This document shows, piece after piece, positions 8,877 to 16,402 of a stretch of 38,751 bases of DNA. A program made the position numbers and the translations under genes. Below the pieces are notes generated by a model that worked only from the letters and a program-made list of their open reading frames with translations, was not told where the DNA came from and searched no databases. Position 1 is the stretch's first letter; each line of letters begins with the position of its first letter. Origin of the DNA: a virus; IMG/VR virus record IMGVR_UViG_3300018954_000006, positions 1 to 38,751 of that record; one strand, 5' to 3'.

Positions 8877-9089
8877 CTATTGATCGCTACCGCTACCAAA
8901 GGGATCTTCAAGAGCTAACGAGCGGTAAAGATCCTTGAAACGATTTTGCTGTAAGAACAACTGCTCGGCGTAATGTAGACATAACTCTTTGAGTTGATCA
9001 GGACTCGCCTTCTCCAGGTTCAGTTCCAGATTCCTGATCTGAAGCAGTTGGTTCATCGTCAATGGCTGCGTTGGGGATGATTCTGTCAT
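8877..9089 (-). CDS. NblA-like phycobilisome degradation protein
   Basis: 70 residues. Residues 12-57 fit the NblA/Ycf18 helix-turn-helix hairpin. A first helix (QLLQIRNLELNLEKAS) is followed by P-DQ and a second helix with the family-typical L...L..QL....N.(F/Y)K.L.(R/K) pattern. NblA binds phycobilisomes and delivers them to Clp protease, and NblA genes are known in some freshwater cyanophages. Here it overlaps the preceding minus-strand gene by 92 bases and precedes the large tail gene, so it would be expressed late with the tail genes. An ATG at 9056 is an alternative start. Assignment is by pattern, without a database search. Confidence 0.6.
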   Translation of the reverse strand: MTESSPTQPLTMNQLLQIRNLELNLEKASPDQLKELCLHYAEQLFLQQNRFKDLYRSLALEDPFGSGSDQ

Positions 9090-9393
9090 GTTTGTTTTTC
9101 ACTCTCAGTGTGTGTTCTAAAAGTGCACGGTTGATAAAACCTTGTACTTTGCCACCATGTAAATAGATCGTTTCAGCATCAGTTAGCATTAGAGCTGTTT
9201 GAACAAGCGATTGCAATATTTGTGCTTTAATGAGCTGATTGGCATAGGATATTCGTGTTCTGCGGCTTTGATTGTCAACAATATCTGTTAACTCGTTCAT
9301 GATGGCTTGAACTGTTAGAGCTTCAATCGTAGACACCTGGCTCAAAAATTCTTCATCCGGCTCTTGATCGCCCACATCAACTTTTGTATTCAT
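8998..9393 (-). CDS. Small protein, possible tail assembly chaperone
   Basis: 131 residues, acidic, mostly helical, with a disordered acidic C-terminus (DDEPTASDQESGTEPGEGES). It starts 4 bases inside the end of the gpM-like gene and overlaps the NblA-like gene by 92 bases in another frame. Overlap in a tail cassette is reminiscent of G/GT tail assembly chaperones, but no slippery sequence was identified. Role unknown. Confidence 0.6.
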   Translation of the reverse strand: MNTKVDVGDQEPDEEFLSQVSTIEALTVQAIMNELTDIVDNQSRRTRISYANQLIKAQILQSLVQTALMLTDAETIYLHGGKVQGFINRALLEHTLRVKNKHDRIIPNAAIDDEPTASDQESGTEPGEGES

Positions 9394-9734
9394 CGAATTA
9401 CCTCTTCAAATGTTCCAGATAACTGTCTAGTATGTTCGTTAACTAAAACCACCTCCCATCGTTTACAAACGAAAACCTTTGGCTCGCGAGTGCTAGCATC
9501 AGGCGTCCAATTGAATGCTTGTATGCCGCGCCAATTGTCGAGTTGATTCAGTAAGCTGTTTGACTCGACTAATGGCAAATACTTGCTAGTCACGTTGTAG
9601 TTAGTGAACGAGTCTCGTTGACCGAGTGCACCCATCTGTTCATAACCGTCTCCCAATGCAGTGACTTTGATTGGAAACGTGACGGTCTTCGGAGTCGCCA
9701 GTAGTACCTCTAGCTCTAACGTAGGATTAGCCAT
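9390..9734 (-). CDS. Phage minor tail protein M-like
   Basis: 114 residues, the length of lambda gpM. Key elements are TVTFPIKVTALGDGYEQ near the N-terminus, VTSKYL, and NWRGIQAFNWTPD followed by VFVCKRWEVVL and TFEEV. These match the first 115 residues of the 1049-residue protein and, more weakly, the protein at 28159. LambdaM-family proteins cap the tail tube and connect to the tip complex. It overlaps the preceding gene by 19 bases and the following one by 4 bases, indicating a tight operon. Confidence 0.85.
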   Translation of the reverse strand: MANPTLELEVLLATPKTVTFPIKVTALGDGYEQMGALGQRDSFTNYNVTSKYLPLVESNSLLNQLDNWRGIQAFNWTPDASTREPKVFVCKRWEVVLVNEHTRQLSGTFEEVIR

Positions 9735-10060
9735 ACAATTATGCCTGTTGATAGAGCATTAGAGAGGAGCAATAGTAGCCATAGAAACTTCATTGCATTT
9801 TGTGCGGTATTAGCTTTCCGAACGTTGGCAAAAGCTACGATTGCGTTATCCACGTTTTCTATTGCCAAGTTAATCCCTTGTTTGGCAAACATCAGAGCTA
9901 CTTCACGAATTTTGCCAATATCGTATTCGTTTTCTAATTCAGTTTGGACATTAGCAATAGCATTTTTACCTTCTTCAATTAGCTCGATCTTTTTCTTACG
10001 GTACTCGAATTCGTGAACAAGTGCCATGTCTAATTCTGGCGCTTCAGTTTCTTTTGTCAT
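9716..10060 (-). CDS. Coiled-coil protein with one C-terminal membrane segment
   Basis: 114 residues. The N-terminal 90 residues are helical and charged (FEYRKKKIELIEEGKNAIANVQTE). Residues about 92-113 form a single hydrophobic segment ending in R (FLWLLLLLSNALSTGIIVWLIL). First gene of the minus-strand tail cassette. Tail-anchored topology could suit a spanin- or lysis-related or superinfection role, but none is demonstrated. Confidence 0.7.
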   Translation of the reverse strand: MTKETEAPELDMALVHEFEYRKKKIELIEEGKNAIANVQTELENEYDIGKIREVALMFAKQGINLAIENVDNAIVAFANVRKANTAQNAMKFLWLLLLLSNALSTGIIVWLILR

Positions 10061-10140
10061 TGAACCTAATCATTGCAACATTGAATCATTATATTGTATG
10101 CTAACTGCGCCAAGGTACGCAATTGCCGCATAAGCAGACG

Positions 10141-10237
10141 GAGGAGAATGAGATGTTGGAAGCTATACCTCTCAACTTCCAACTCTCTCCTCTCGAACGT
10201 TCGTTAACCTTCCAAATTCACAACAGGGAGGTTAACG
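10141..10237. other. Pair of long hairpins in an intergenic gap
   Basis: The first hairpin (10141-10192) pairs gaggaga...gttggaag with cttccaac...tctcctc, with a small bulge. The second (10202-10237) pairs cgttaacct with aggttaacg across an 18-base spacer, followed by a short T run on the plus strand. They lie between two minus-strand genes (10060 and 10254) and may form terminators or a cruciform. Confidence 0.7.
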
Positions 10238-10253
10238 ATTTTTGCTCATAGCT

Positions 10254-10517
10254 TTACTCCCCAAATTTCTCTTCCAACGCACCCACACATTCATTAATGA
10301 GCCTGAGATACTCGGCATCATCCTTCTGACCCAAAACATTCTTCACACCCATGTCTATCAACGCATCTATAGCCAGCTTCCGTGTTCCTTCGAGCCTTCC
10401 GGTAGCTATGGCAACCAGTTGACTTGCATAACCCCAAACGTTGACGATGATTCGACCGTCCATCTCGGAGGTTTCTGTGAGCGGGTGCTGCCAGCCGTGA
10501 ATGAGTTCAATCTTCAT
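10254..10517 (-). CDS. Small protein of unknown function
   Basis: 87 residues from the ATG at 10517, which has GAGGGA about 8 bases upstream; another ATG lies at 10523. Helical C-terminus (YLRLINECVGALEEKFGE). Overlaps the upstream RHH gene by 11 bases, so the two are probably co-translated. It could be a partner (toxin or effector) of that RHH protein, but no toxin family is recognised. Confidence 0.6.
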   Translation of the reverse strand: MKIELIHGWQHPLTETSEMDGRIIVNVWGYASQLVAIATGRLEGTRKLAIDALIDMGVKNVLGQKDDAEYLRLINECVGALEEKFGE

Positions 10518-10782
10518 GAGCAAGTCCCTCTACCTGTTCTTCCAAAGGATACGCCAAGGAAGGGTATGGATTGAACAAACCAATCATTTGTCCCTGTGTG
10601 GTTCCATCTGTGACTGTTGTCAAAGAGTAATTGGACTGCTGTTCTCCTTCTAAATACCAATTCTTTTGATCAAGCGACCGAACGAACTCCCGGAACACAT
10701 CAGTTTTAGTACGATTCGTTAACGCACAATGCTTTTCAATAATTGCCGCCTCATTATCCGGCAACCTCAATGTAAACTTCAT
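10507..10782 (-). CDS. Ribbon-helix-helix protein
   Basis: 91 residues. The N-terminal RHH (KFTLRLPDNEAAIIEKHC, then TKTDVFREFVRSL) matches those of 1556, 25367 and 25732. The C-terminal half differs from the paralogs and looks unstructured, so this copy may have lost or replaced the second domain. It is followed by an overlapping small gene. The two-gene overlap with an RHH first gene is the usual layout of type II toxin-antitoxin operons, but the second gene is not recognisable as a toxin. Confidence 0.75.
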   Translation of the reverse strand: MKFTLRLPDNEAAIIEKHCALTNRTKTDVFREFVRSLDQKNWYLEGEQQSNYSLTTVTDGTTQGQMIGLFNPYPSLAYPLEEQVEGLAHED

Positions 10783-11048
10783 AGCCGTCCTTTAGCCGTC
10801 GTATGTTACCATTAGTATAGCAAAAGCCACCGAATGCTGCAAGGTTGCTATCGCAACACTAAAGAGATAAGTAGTATTGCGAAGCAATCATGCAAGTGCA
10901 AACGGTGGCGAGTTGAAAAAGGTAACAAAGAATATGACCCAATCGTTTAGATCACCTACTAATCATACCACAATGGAATTGATTCAACAAATTTAATCAA
11001 CGACACCCAAAATATGTTATTATTAGTGTGATGCGAGAGCTTAAAATT

Positions 11049-11390
11049 ATGAATCAGCAATCTTATCTATTACATCGTCCGTATGTTTCCGTTTCTGAAG
11101 ATGACTTAGTGTGGCTAGAGCAACAAAAACCATGTATTCAGCAACTTTGGTTTGAATGCACACGGGCAGAAAAGACTGGCAAGGACTTCGGTAGATTAAA
11201 TACGAAGTTGAGCAAGAATTCATTTAGTCTTGCGAAAAAAGCACTAGATGGCTATCTTTTTGAGTTTGAACCGATACTAAAGCCGTCTGAGTCAGGGCGA
11301 TACATGCTGGAAGGCTGGCAAGTGAGAAGTCTTCATGGGTGCGATAACGAAACGGATTGGTGGGAAGATGAAGGATTGATCAATAGCTAG
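11049..11390 (+). CDS. Paralog of the N-terminal module of the 11521 protein (putative winged helix)
   Basis: 113 residues. Aligns with the first 105 residues of the following gene: LW.(E/D)C..AEK.G..F.RL.TK.SKNS...AK.AL...FEF, then GR(Y/W)..EGW(Q/E)VR.LHG. The helical pattern followed by a beta hairpin suggests a winged-helix DNA-binding fold; this is inference. The ATG at 11049 has GAGAG upstream; GTG 11028 and ATG 11031 are alternatives. Ends before a terminator hairpin at 11403-11434. Confidence 0.7.
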   Translation: MNQQSYLLHRPYVSVSEDDLVWLEQQKPCIQQLWFECTRAEKTGKDFGRLNTKLSKNSFSLAKKALDGYLFEFEPILKPSESGRYMLEGWQVRSLHGCDNETDWWEDEGLINS

Positions 11391-11402
11391 CAATTGTTTG
11401 CT

Positions 11403-11434
11403 GAAGTCGCCTTGGTATACACTGGGGCGGCTTC
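11403..11434. terminator. Hairpin terminator after the 11049 gene
   Basis: Arms gaagtcgcc and ggcggcttc (9 bp with one G-U pair) followed by ttaatttt. A second weaker hairpin (ccgccctta/aagagcgg) follows at 11459-11486. Confidence 0.7.
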
Positions 11435-11520
11435 TTAATTTTAGGTAAAAATGCAAAACCGCCCTTATCTGAACACTAAGAGCGGCTGAAAACAAAACAT
11501 TGTAAACAGGTTACTCAATT

Positions 11521-12702
11521 ATGGCACGTAAACGCGGCAAGATACAAGGCGAAGACACGTTCGGTATCGTTCATCAACCTGATTGGCATTGGATAGCCAG
11601 CCAAGACCCTTGTGTAAAAGATTTGTGGATTGATTGTTGGAAAGCAGAAAAGTTTGGCGAAAGCTTTGCCAGACTTGAAACCAAAGTCAGTAAAAATTCC
11701 TGGACAAAAGCAAAAGCTGCGTTATCTCATCTATTTGAATTTCGTCCACTTCAAAAACAGTCGGCTGCTGGTCGGTGGCAAATTGAGGGATGGGAAGTTC
11801 GGAATCTGCATGGCTCGAAAACTGGCTTCCTTTCCCAACAGATAGGAGAGAAAGACGAGGCAAATAACGAGCCAAATCAAACCCTTTCATCTCCCAACGG
11901 ATGGGAGAGTAAGCGGGAGGGGTTGGGAGAAGAGTCCCATCTGATGGGAGAGCAAAACGCTGTCGGCTTTGACACAATTGGCTTTGACTCTTGCCTATTA
12001 TATAAACAAAATAGTTCTACTATCTGCAATGAAGATACAGAAAATTCTTCGTCTATATCTCGCTCTGGTTGCTCGGAGCTAGCCCCCTGCACTAAGGTTG
12101 CGGGGTCTGCTCCGGCTCCCGACGCTAAGTTGACTCGTGAAGGAAATCCGGAGGCAAGCCTTACTGACTTACCATCATCGAAAATACATCCAGAACACGG
12201 GCTAGTTAGTGAACCTGGAAAACAAGAAGATGATCTACCCGTGCAGAAGATGCTGGATCAGTGTGGTGAATTTAATACGATTTCCGCCGCGCCAATTTCG
12301 CCAACTTCCGAACCCGCGCTAGAAGCCTCGCAAAACCCGCCCGACCCTTGGGACGCCCAATCCGACACGCTGCCCACCGAACCGACCTTGCCGCCCCGTC
12401 TAGCCCCCGATCCTGCTGAATGTAGTCGGGTCTATATAACAGTCAAACAAAAGTTGTCAGAAGTTGGGCTAATGAAGGGTAATAGTCACAGATGTCTGGC
12501 AAGATTTAAGGACGAGTTGGAGAAGGGGCGGTTGGCTAGGTTGATTGAGGGAGTGCGGGAGAATATGGAGGAGGATGCGACATTGCCTCCTGAAGTATTG
12601 TTCTCTGATTATTTACTGTATGACCCGGATACATTTGATGAACCCCAAGTTTGCGTCAAAAGAAAAGATGGTCTGACTTTGGTGTCTTGGTCAAAACTTT
12701 GA
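11521..12702 (+). CDS. Three-part protein: putative winged helix, GC-rich linker, C-terminal helical domain
   Basis: 393 residues. Residues about 10-105 are the module shared with the preceding gene and likely bind DNA. Residues about 105-300 are low complexity, rich in S, P, E and N; the DNA at 12290-12430 is notably GC-rich. Residues about 300-393 are helical (QKLSEVGLMKG, then RFKDELEKGRLARLIEGVREN). The layout resembles phage or plasmid replication initiators of the O/DnaD type, but no catalytic motif is seen. Part of the linker DNA has a decayed copy at 26820-27150. Confidence 0.7.
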   Translation: MARKRGKIQGEDTFGIVHQPDWHWIASQDPCVKDLWIDCWKAEKFGESFARLETKVSKNSWTKAKAALSHLFEFRPLQKQSAAGRWQIEGWEVRNLHGSKTGFLSQQIGEKDEANNEPNQTLSSPNGWESKREGLGEESHLMGEQNAVGFDTIGFDSCLLYKQNSSTICNEDTENSSSISRSGCSELAPCTKVAGSAPAPDAKLTREGNPEASLTDLPSSKIHPEHGLVSEPGKQEDDLPVQKMLDQCGEFNTISAAPISPTSEPALEASQNPPDPWDAQSDTLPTEPTLPPRLAPDPAECSRVYITVKQKLSEVGLMKGNSHRCLARFKDELEKGRLARLIEGVRENMEEDATLPPEVLFSDYLLYDPDTFDEPQVCVKRKDGLTLVSWSKL

Positions 12703-12709
12703 TTTGTAC

Positions 12710-12752
12710 AAATCGGGATTGTCAATTTACAGTAGATCGGCAATCCCGATTT
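12710..12752. repeat. Inverted repeat carrying the atttacagt motif
   Basis: Perfect 12-base arms (aaatcgggattg and caatcccgattt) around a 19-base loop that contains caatttacagtagatcg. It lies 8 bases after the stop codon at 12702 and may act as a terminator, though no T run follows. The loop and arms resemble the palindrome inside the 94-bp inverted repeat. Confidence 0.8.
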
Positions 12753-12860
12753 ACTACCGAGCTAAGTGAAAACACTTAGTGTCTCACGAGCGCGTCGTCA
12801 GCCACCATCTGCATTGACAATCGATACCCACCGAAGCTATAGTTGGGCTATTGAGAGCGG

Positions 12861-13184
12861 ATGAGACTTATGATCACACAAAAGCTTCGAGTCTGGTGGA
12901 TACCTCAAGTGCCCGGTGAATCGTTTTATGTTGAAGTGCCCAATTTGGTTGAAGCCAGACTGCTGTTGGACACCCTCGCAAACTATGATATTTTCCAGTA
13001 TGAAAATCGCATCAAGGGTGACTACTGCAATGCAGGTGGTTTGCAGGTGTGGGATGAACAAGATCAAGAGTGGTTTGAGTGGTGGGATGATGAAACGGGT
13101 AATGAGATTGATGATTATACATTGCCTCAATTACGAGAGATTGCTGCCATGAAACTTTTTGTAGAATCGCACATGACCAGTTAG
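12861..13184 (+). CDS. Small acidic, tryptophan-rich protein (tandem paralog 1)
   Basis: 107 residues. Shares with the next gene LRVWW.P..PG..FY, then NL.EA...L, YD.F.Y.N...G.Y.NAGGL.VW, and EW.EWWD. GAGAG precedes the ATG. Soluble and acidic. The family looks like a common phage or plasmid small protein of unknown function, and the pair probably arose by tandem duplication. Confidence 0.7.
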   Translation: MRLMITQKLRVWWIPQVPGESFYVEVPNLVEARLLLDTLANYDIFQYENRIKGDYCNAGGLQVWDEQDQEWFEWWDDETGNEIDDYTLPQLREIAAMKLFVESHMTS

Positions 13185-13231
13185 TCCTGAATCCTGGTAT
13201 ACTTTAGGTTCTAATGATTTCAGGTGCATCT

Positions 13232-13522
13232 ATGGATTACACATTTCGGTTGCTTTCCCCGCAAAATTTACGAGTTTGGTGGAAGCCTGACACACCAGGC
13301 AAAGCATTTTACATACCCGTTGCAAACCTACTTGAGGCAAAGCTATTCCTCAGTGTTCTTCCGGAGTACGATTTCTTTCTCTACATCAATCATATGCGGG
13401 GCAACTATAGTAACGCGGGAGGTTTGGAGGTTTGGAACGAAGATACTCAGGAGTGGGAGGAATGGTGGGACGAGTCAACGAATCGGGATATTGTGGATTT
13501 CAGTGTAGAAGAACTTCGATAA
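13232..13522 (+). CDS. Small acidic, tryptophan-rich protein (tandem paralog 2)
   Basis: 96 residues from the ATG at 13232 (AGGTG upstream; ATG 13214 is less favoured). Same motif series as the preceding gene, ending EWEEWWDESTN. About half of the residues agree between the two copies over the core. Unknown function. Confidence 0.7.
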   Translation: MDYTFRLLSPQNLRVWWKPDTPGKAFYIPVANLLEAKLFLSVLPEYDFFLYINHMRGNYSNAGGLEVWNEDTQEWEEWWDESTNRDIVDFSVEELR

Positions 13523-13537
13523 CAATAGGAGACAACC

Positions 13538-13942
13538 GTGAACACTAAAGACATCCTACGGCATGACGATCGCGCTTGTGAGATTATTCAGTTAGCTGGA
13601 GAGTGCTATGGTCTAATCTTTGATGAGATCATAGGATTTGAGAATGGAACTTTCACCGACAAATTCACGAAAGAATCAGTTGACTGCACAACTTACGTAG
13701 TCTCATTCTGGAATCTCCAGCATCAATTGTACGTCCAAGGCTCACTTCTGCTACTCCACGGCAGCTTCAGCATCCCAGCAGCCAATTTCTGTTCTGGATG
13801 GTTAGTCTTTGAAGACTCGGACTATCCGGAGATTCGCTTTCTACGGCAGGCTAATGAGGCTATAGTGTTCACAGGTGTGTACTCTCGTGAAGATTTGGTC
13901 AAGATGAATAATGCGTTATGGGCGAAAGGAAAAGAAGTGTAG
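13538..13942 (+). CDS. Small protein of unknown function
   Basis: 134 residues from a GTG with AGGAG 9 bases upstream. Mixed alpha/beta, no membrane segment. Starts 15 bases after the previous stop, so it is in the same operon as the tandem paralogs. Not recognised. Confidence 0.65.
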   Translation: MNTKDILRHDDRACEIIQLAGECYGLIFDEIIGFENGTFTDKFTKESVDCTTYVVSFWNLQHQLYVQGSLLLLHGSFSIPAANFCSGWLVFEDSDYPEIRFLRQANEAIVFTGVYSREDLVKMNNALWAKGKEV

Positions 13943-13948
13943 GCTGGT

Positions 13949-14134
13949 ATGATTCATTGGATAAGTGTTGAAGAAAACTTACCTGAGCCTGGAGAACAAG
14001 TCCTTGTTTGGTTGGGGAGATCTGGTTACAAACTCTGGGATATCGCATGGTATAGTGACAGATACAAAGAATGGATTGATAGTAGAGATGAGGTTTGCTA
14101 TCCAACGCACTATTCAAATGTAACTCCTCCATAA
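13949..14134 (+). CDS. DUF551-like small protein
   Basis: 61 residues. The opening W(I)SVEENLPEPGEQVLVWL and the closing TH(Y/W)..(V)TPP match the DUF551 family of small phage proteins, whose members begin W.s....LP....VLV and end in THW..LP.PP. Function of the family is unknown. Six bases separate it from the previous stop; a terminator hairpin follows. Confidence 0.65.
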   Translation: MIHWISVEENLPEPGEQVLVWLGRSGYKLWDIAWYSDRYKEWIDSRDEVCYPTHYSNVTPP

Positions 14135-14139
14135 CGCAA

Positions 14140-14160
14140 AGCCGCCCACGAGAGGCGGCT
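14140..14160. terminator. Hairpin terminator agccgcc/ggcggct
   Basis: Seven-base arms with a 7-base loop directly after the DUF551-like gene. Same arm sequence as at 679-699 and 1954-1981. Confidence 0.65.
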
Positions 14161-14189
14161 AATGTGGGCTTTAGGGGCGGAAATCTTTA

Positions 14190-14360
14190 ATGAACAATCA
14201 AATGGAAGAAGACAATAATCAACCGCAAATGTCCTGTTTGCCTAGGATTCCTGGATCAAACGCTGCAATTTATGCAGAAATCAAGCCTGACAATACTGTC
14301 AGAGAAATAGCTTTACGAATTATTCGTCAATCTCTAAAGCAAGTGCAAATCAAAGAATGA
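14190..14360 (+). CDS. Short ORF of unknown function
   Basis: 56 residues (begins MNNQMEEDNNQPQ, ends RQSLKQVQIKE). It follows a terminator and runs 27 bases into the 3' end of the convergent HTH gene. GGGGCGG lies about 9 bases upstream. Low-complexity N-terminus and an amphipathic C-terminal helix. Uncertain as a real gene. Confidence 0.4.
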   Translation: MNNQMEEDNNQPQMSCLPRIPGSNAAIYAEIKPDNTVREIALRIIRQSLKQVQIKE

Positions 14361-15116
14361 GTTTATTGCCTCGTCCAGCCTATCGCATACCTGATAAATC
14401 CAAATCTTTTGCTGGGTTCCATTGCACATCCGCTTCTCCTGTCGCCGCTCTAGTCCATATTTGCTGACGTGTTGACCGAGCCGAGTGCGAAGAGACAGGT
14501 CTGCTCCAATGCGACCATGTCCCAACTCTTCCGCTCGTTCGACTGCACCTAGCCATTGGTCGCTAGAGGGCGGCAGTCGGGGCTGATGGAGTAAGAGATT
14601 GTTGACATAATCTTGATACCCCTGTTTAACGCGAGGATTTTCAACGTCAATACCGAAGAATTTAATACTTTCTACTGCAATCTGAAGTCGTTGCTCTGGT
14701 AGCATGAGTAGAACTTTCGGTGCATCAGGAATACTTATGCCTGCTAAAGTATCTATGAAGTCTTGAAAACTTTTAGCGGCGGCTTGGCGATATATTTTAC
14801 GACATTGCTCAACTGTTTCGGGTGAAGCCTGTTTAGAGTCAAAAGCATAATACTCAACCAATGCAGCCAGGTTATCACCATCAAACCCATACCGAGCAAG
14901 GTGTTCGGAAGTTTCGGACAGGTTTAGGTTATCATTCTTAATTAGTTTTGAAATAGCTGGCTGTGAAACTTTTAGCAATTCTGAGACTTTGCGTTGAGAT
15001 AATCTGGCTCGACCATTAGAGCCAATGACAAAATCCGTGGCTTGATTCGATAACATGATAAAATCAAAGTGGTGGTTTACAAGTGCCGCTAATGCTGCCC
15101 TTGACAAGCTATTCAT
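14334..15116 (-). CDS. HTH regulator with the C-terminal domain shared with the KilA-N protein
   Basis: 260 residues. Residues about 40-70 form an XRE/Xis-like helix-turn-helix (LSQRKVSELLKVSQPAISKLI). Residues about 70-135 are helical. Residues about 138-260 match the C-terminal domain of 718-1452 (MLPEQRLQIAVESIKFFGID, GADLSLRTRLGQHVSKYGLERR, CNGTQQKIWIYQVCDRLDEAI). Likely a DNA-binding regulator, possibly forming heteromers with the KilA-N protein through the shared part. It is divergent from the RHH-led operon at 15197. Confidence 0.8.
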   Translation of the reverse strand: MNSLSRAALAALVNHHFDFIMLSNQATDFVIGSNGRARLSQRKVSELLKVSQPAISKLIKNDNLNLSETSEHLARYGFDGDNLAALVEYYAFDSKQASPETVEQCRKIYRQAAAKSFQDFIDTLAGISIPDAPKVLLMLPEQRLQIAVESIKFFGIDVENPRVKQGYQDYVNNLLLHQPRLPPSSDQWLGAVERAEELGHGRIGADLSLRTRLGQHVSKYGLERRQEKRMCNGTQQKIWIYQVCDRLDEAINSFFDLHLL

Positions 15117-15196
15117 TAGCGGCTAATCTAATATTAGCATAAGTGCAGATGAATGTGCTGCTCTATTTGTAAATATTTCTAAAGACGAATAAAACA

Positions 15197-15601
15197 ATGC
15201 CTACGCCACACGGAAGAGTAACGATTATCACACCACCAGACACGGAGGTTTCTATTGCCGACATAATGAAGGCAACAGGACATCATAAGAGCGCTGTGTT
15301 GAAAGAAGCTTTAGATTTGGGTTTGATAGCGTTGAAAGACAAACATCAACTCACCTCATCTAAACGAGTGAGCGAGATGACAGAGGAGCAACTACGAGCA
15401 ATAGTCCGGCAAGAGGTAGCGGCGGTTGTGCAGATCTCTGGTTACGATAGTCCGCCACAGCAGCTACAGCGGATCATTGATAAGGCTAGGCAAGACGCGA
15501 CAAAAAACACTAAATACGTTGGTGCTGTGGAACCACGTCCAATATTCAACGATTGTCTGACTGATGACGAGAAAGCAAAGTTGAGAGGTTACTACGAATG
15601 A
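15197..15601 (+). CDS. RHH-like DNA-binding protein leading a five-gene operon
   Basis: 134 residues. An N-terminal strand (GRVTIITPPDTEVSI) and helices with ATGHHKSAVLKEALDLGLIAL fit an RHH-type or similar DNA-binding domain. The rest is helical, ending DDEKAKLRGYYE. Start and stop codons overlap (ATGA) with the next gene. As first gene it may autoregulate the operon. Family assignment is moderate. Confidence 0.65.
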   Translation: MPTPHGRVTIITPPDTEVSIADIMKATGHHKSAVLKEALDLGLIALKDKHQLTSSKRVSEMTEEQLRAIVRQEVAAVVQISGYDSPPQQLQRIIDKARQDATKNTKYVGAVEPRPIFNDCLTDDEKAKLRGYYE

Positions 15602-15909
15602 GACTTGAACAGATGAAGTCTGAAGAGGCATACGCACTGGCAAATGAATACTTGTGCAGACTGTCGGAAGCTGGAATCACCATATTGTCAAAAACACAGC
15701 TCGACATATACAACGGACTGTACCTTTATGCTGTAGTTCAGGATGCCTTGTCTATCGCTCGTCACAGTGGTAACAGTGGAAAGGTTAGACGGGCAAATTC
15801 CATGATTAATGATCAAATGTCGATAGTCCGCCAATGTACTAATGTAGTCAACCGCTGGCTTGAGCTTGGTCAACCTCTAGATGAACTATTAGACTGGTCA
15901 AATCCATGA
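15598..15909 (+). CDS. Small helical protein of unknown function
   Basis: 103 residues, nearly all helical, with conserved-looking LANEYLCRLSEAGITILSKTQLD. Overlaps both neighbours by ATGA, implying translational coupling. No recognised domain. Confidence 0.7.
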   Translation: MRLEQMKSEEAYALANEYLCRLSEAGITILSKTQLDIYNGLYLYAVVQDALSIARHSGNSGKVRRANSMINDQMSIVRQCTNVVNRWLELGQPLDELLDWSNP

Positions 15910-16127
15910 TCTATCAACCTGAATTCCATGAGAAAGCTAAAGTGCTCATTCGTCAAGCTATAGCAGAGCGACCGATGAGTAAAGATGAGCTTTTACGACT
16001 TGCTCGTGAACATCAACTTGATCTAGCCACTCGTGCTATTCATGAGGCTGCATGGAGTATGGCTGAGGATGGGGAGGCATTTTGGAATGACCAATGGCTG
16101 CTAGAGTTGACTAAGGAGGCTGTATGA
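15906..16127 (+). CDS. Small protein with winged-helix-like character
   Basis: 73 residues. The pattern AIAERPMSKDELLRLAREHQLDLATRAIHEAAWSMAEDGEAFW looks like a small three-helix winged module of the kind found in phage regulators. This is by eye. ATGA overlaps on both sides. Confidence 0.6.
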   Translation: MIYQPEFHEKAKVLIRQAIAERPMSKDELLRLAREHQLDLATRAIHEAAWSMAEDGEAFWNDQWLLELTKEAV

Positions 16128-16402
16128 TCCCAATAACAATGTCTCGCGTGTATCGTGTATTAGTAGTTGAATCTGAAGAAAAACAGATTTGCTATGGCGA
16201 ATGGGTATTATGTGGTTGGGACTGCGAAGAAGGGTATTTGTATTTTAGTAACCCTTATGATGGTGAACTGCATGTGCCAATGCAAAATACTGAGACTGGT
16301 GAACCGAAAGCGCCTTGGGTAATTGAGCTTACCGAAAAACGGGGCGTACTAAACTTTAAACCATCAAACTCTCCAGAAGATGATGACGAAGACAATGACT
16401 AA
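16124..16402 (+). CDS. Small acidic beta-rich protein of unknown function
   Basis: 92 residues, beta-rich with an acidic tail (PEDDDEDND). Starts in the ATGA overlap with the previous stop; an internal ATG at 16139 is an alternative. Not recognised. Confidence 0.6.
   Translation: MIPITMSRVYRVLVVESEEKQICYGEWVLCGWDCEEGYLYFSNPYDGELHVPMQNTETGEPKAPWVIELTEKRGVLNFKPSNSPEDDDEDND

Noticed and set aside
10254-10782. Type II toxin-antitoxin pair
   Set aside because: The layout (RHH gene then overlapping small gene) fits, but no toxin fold is recognisable, so it is not called.
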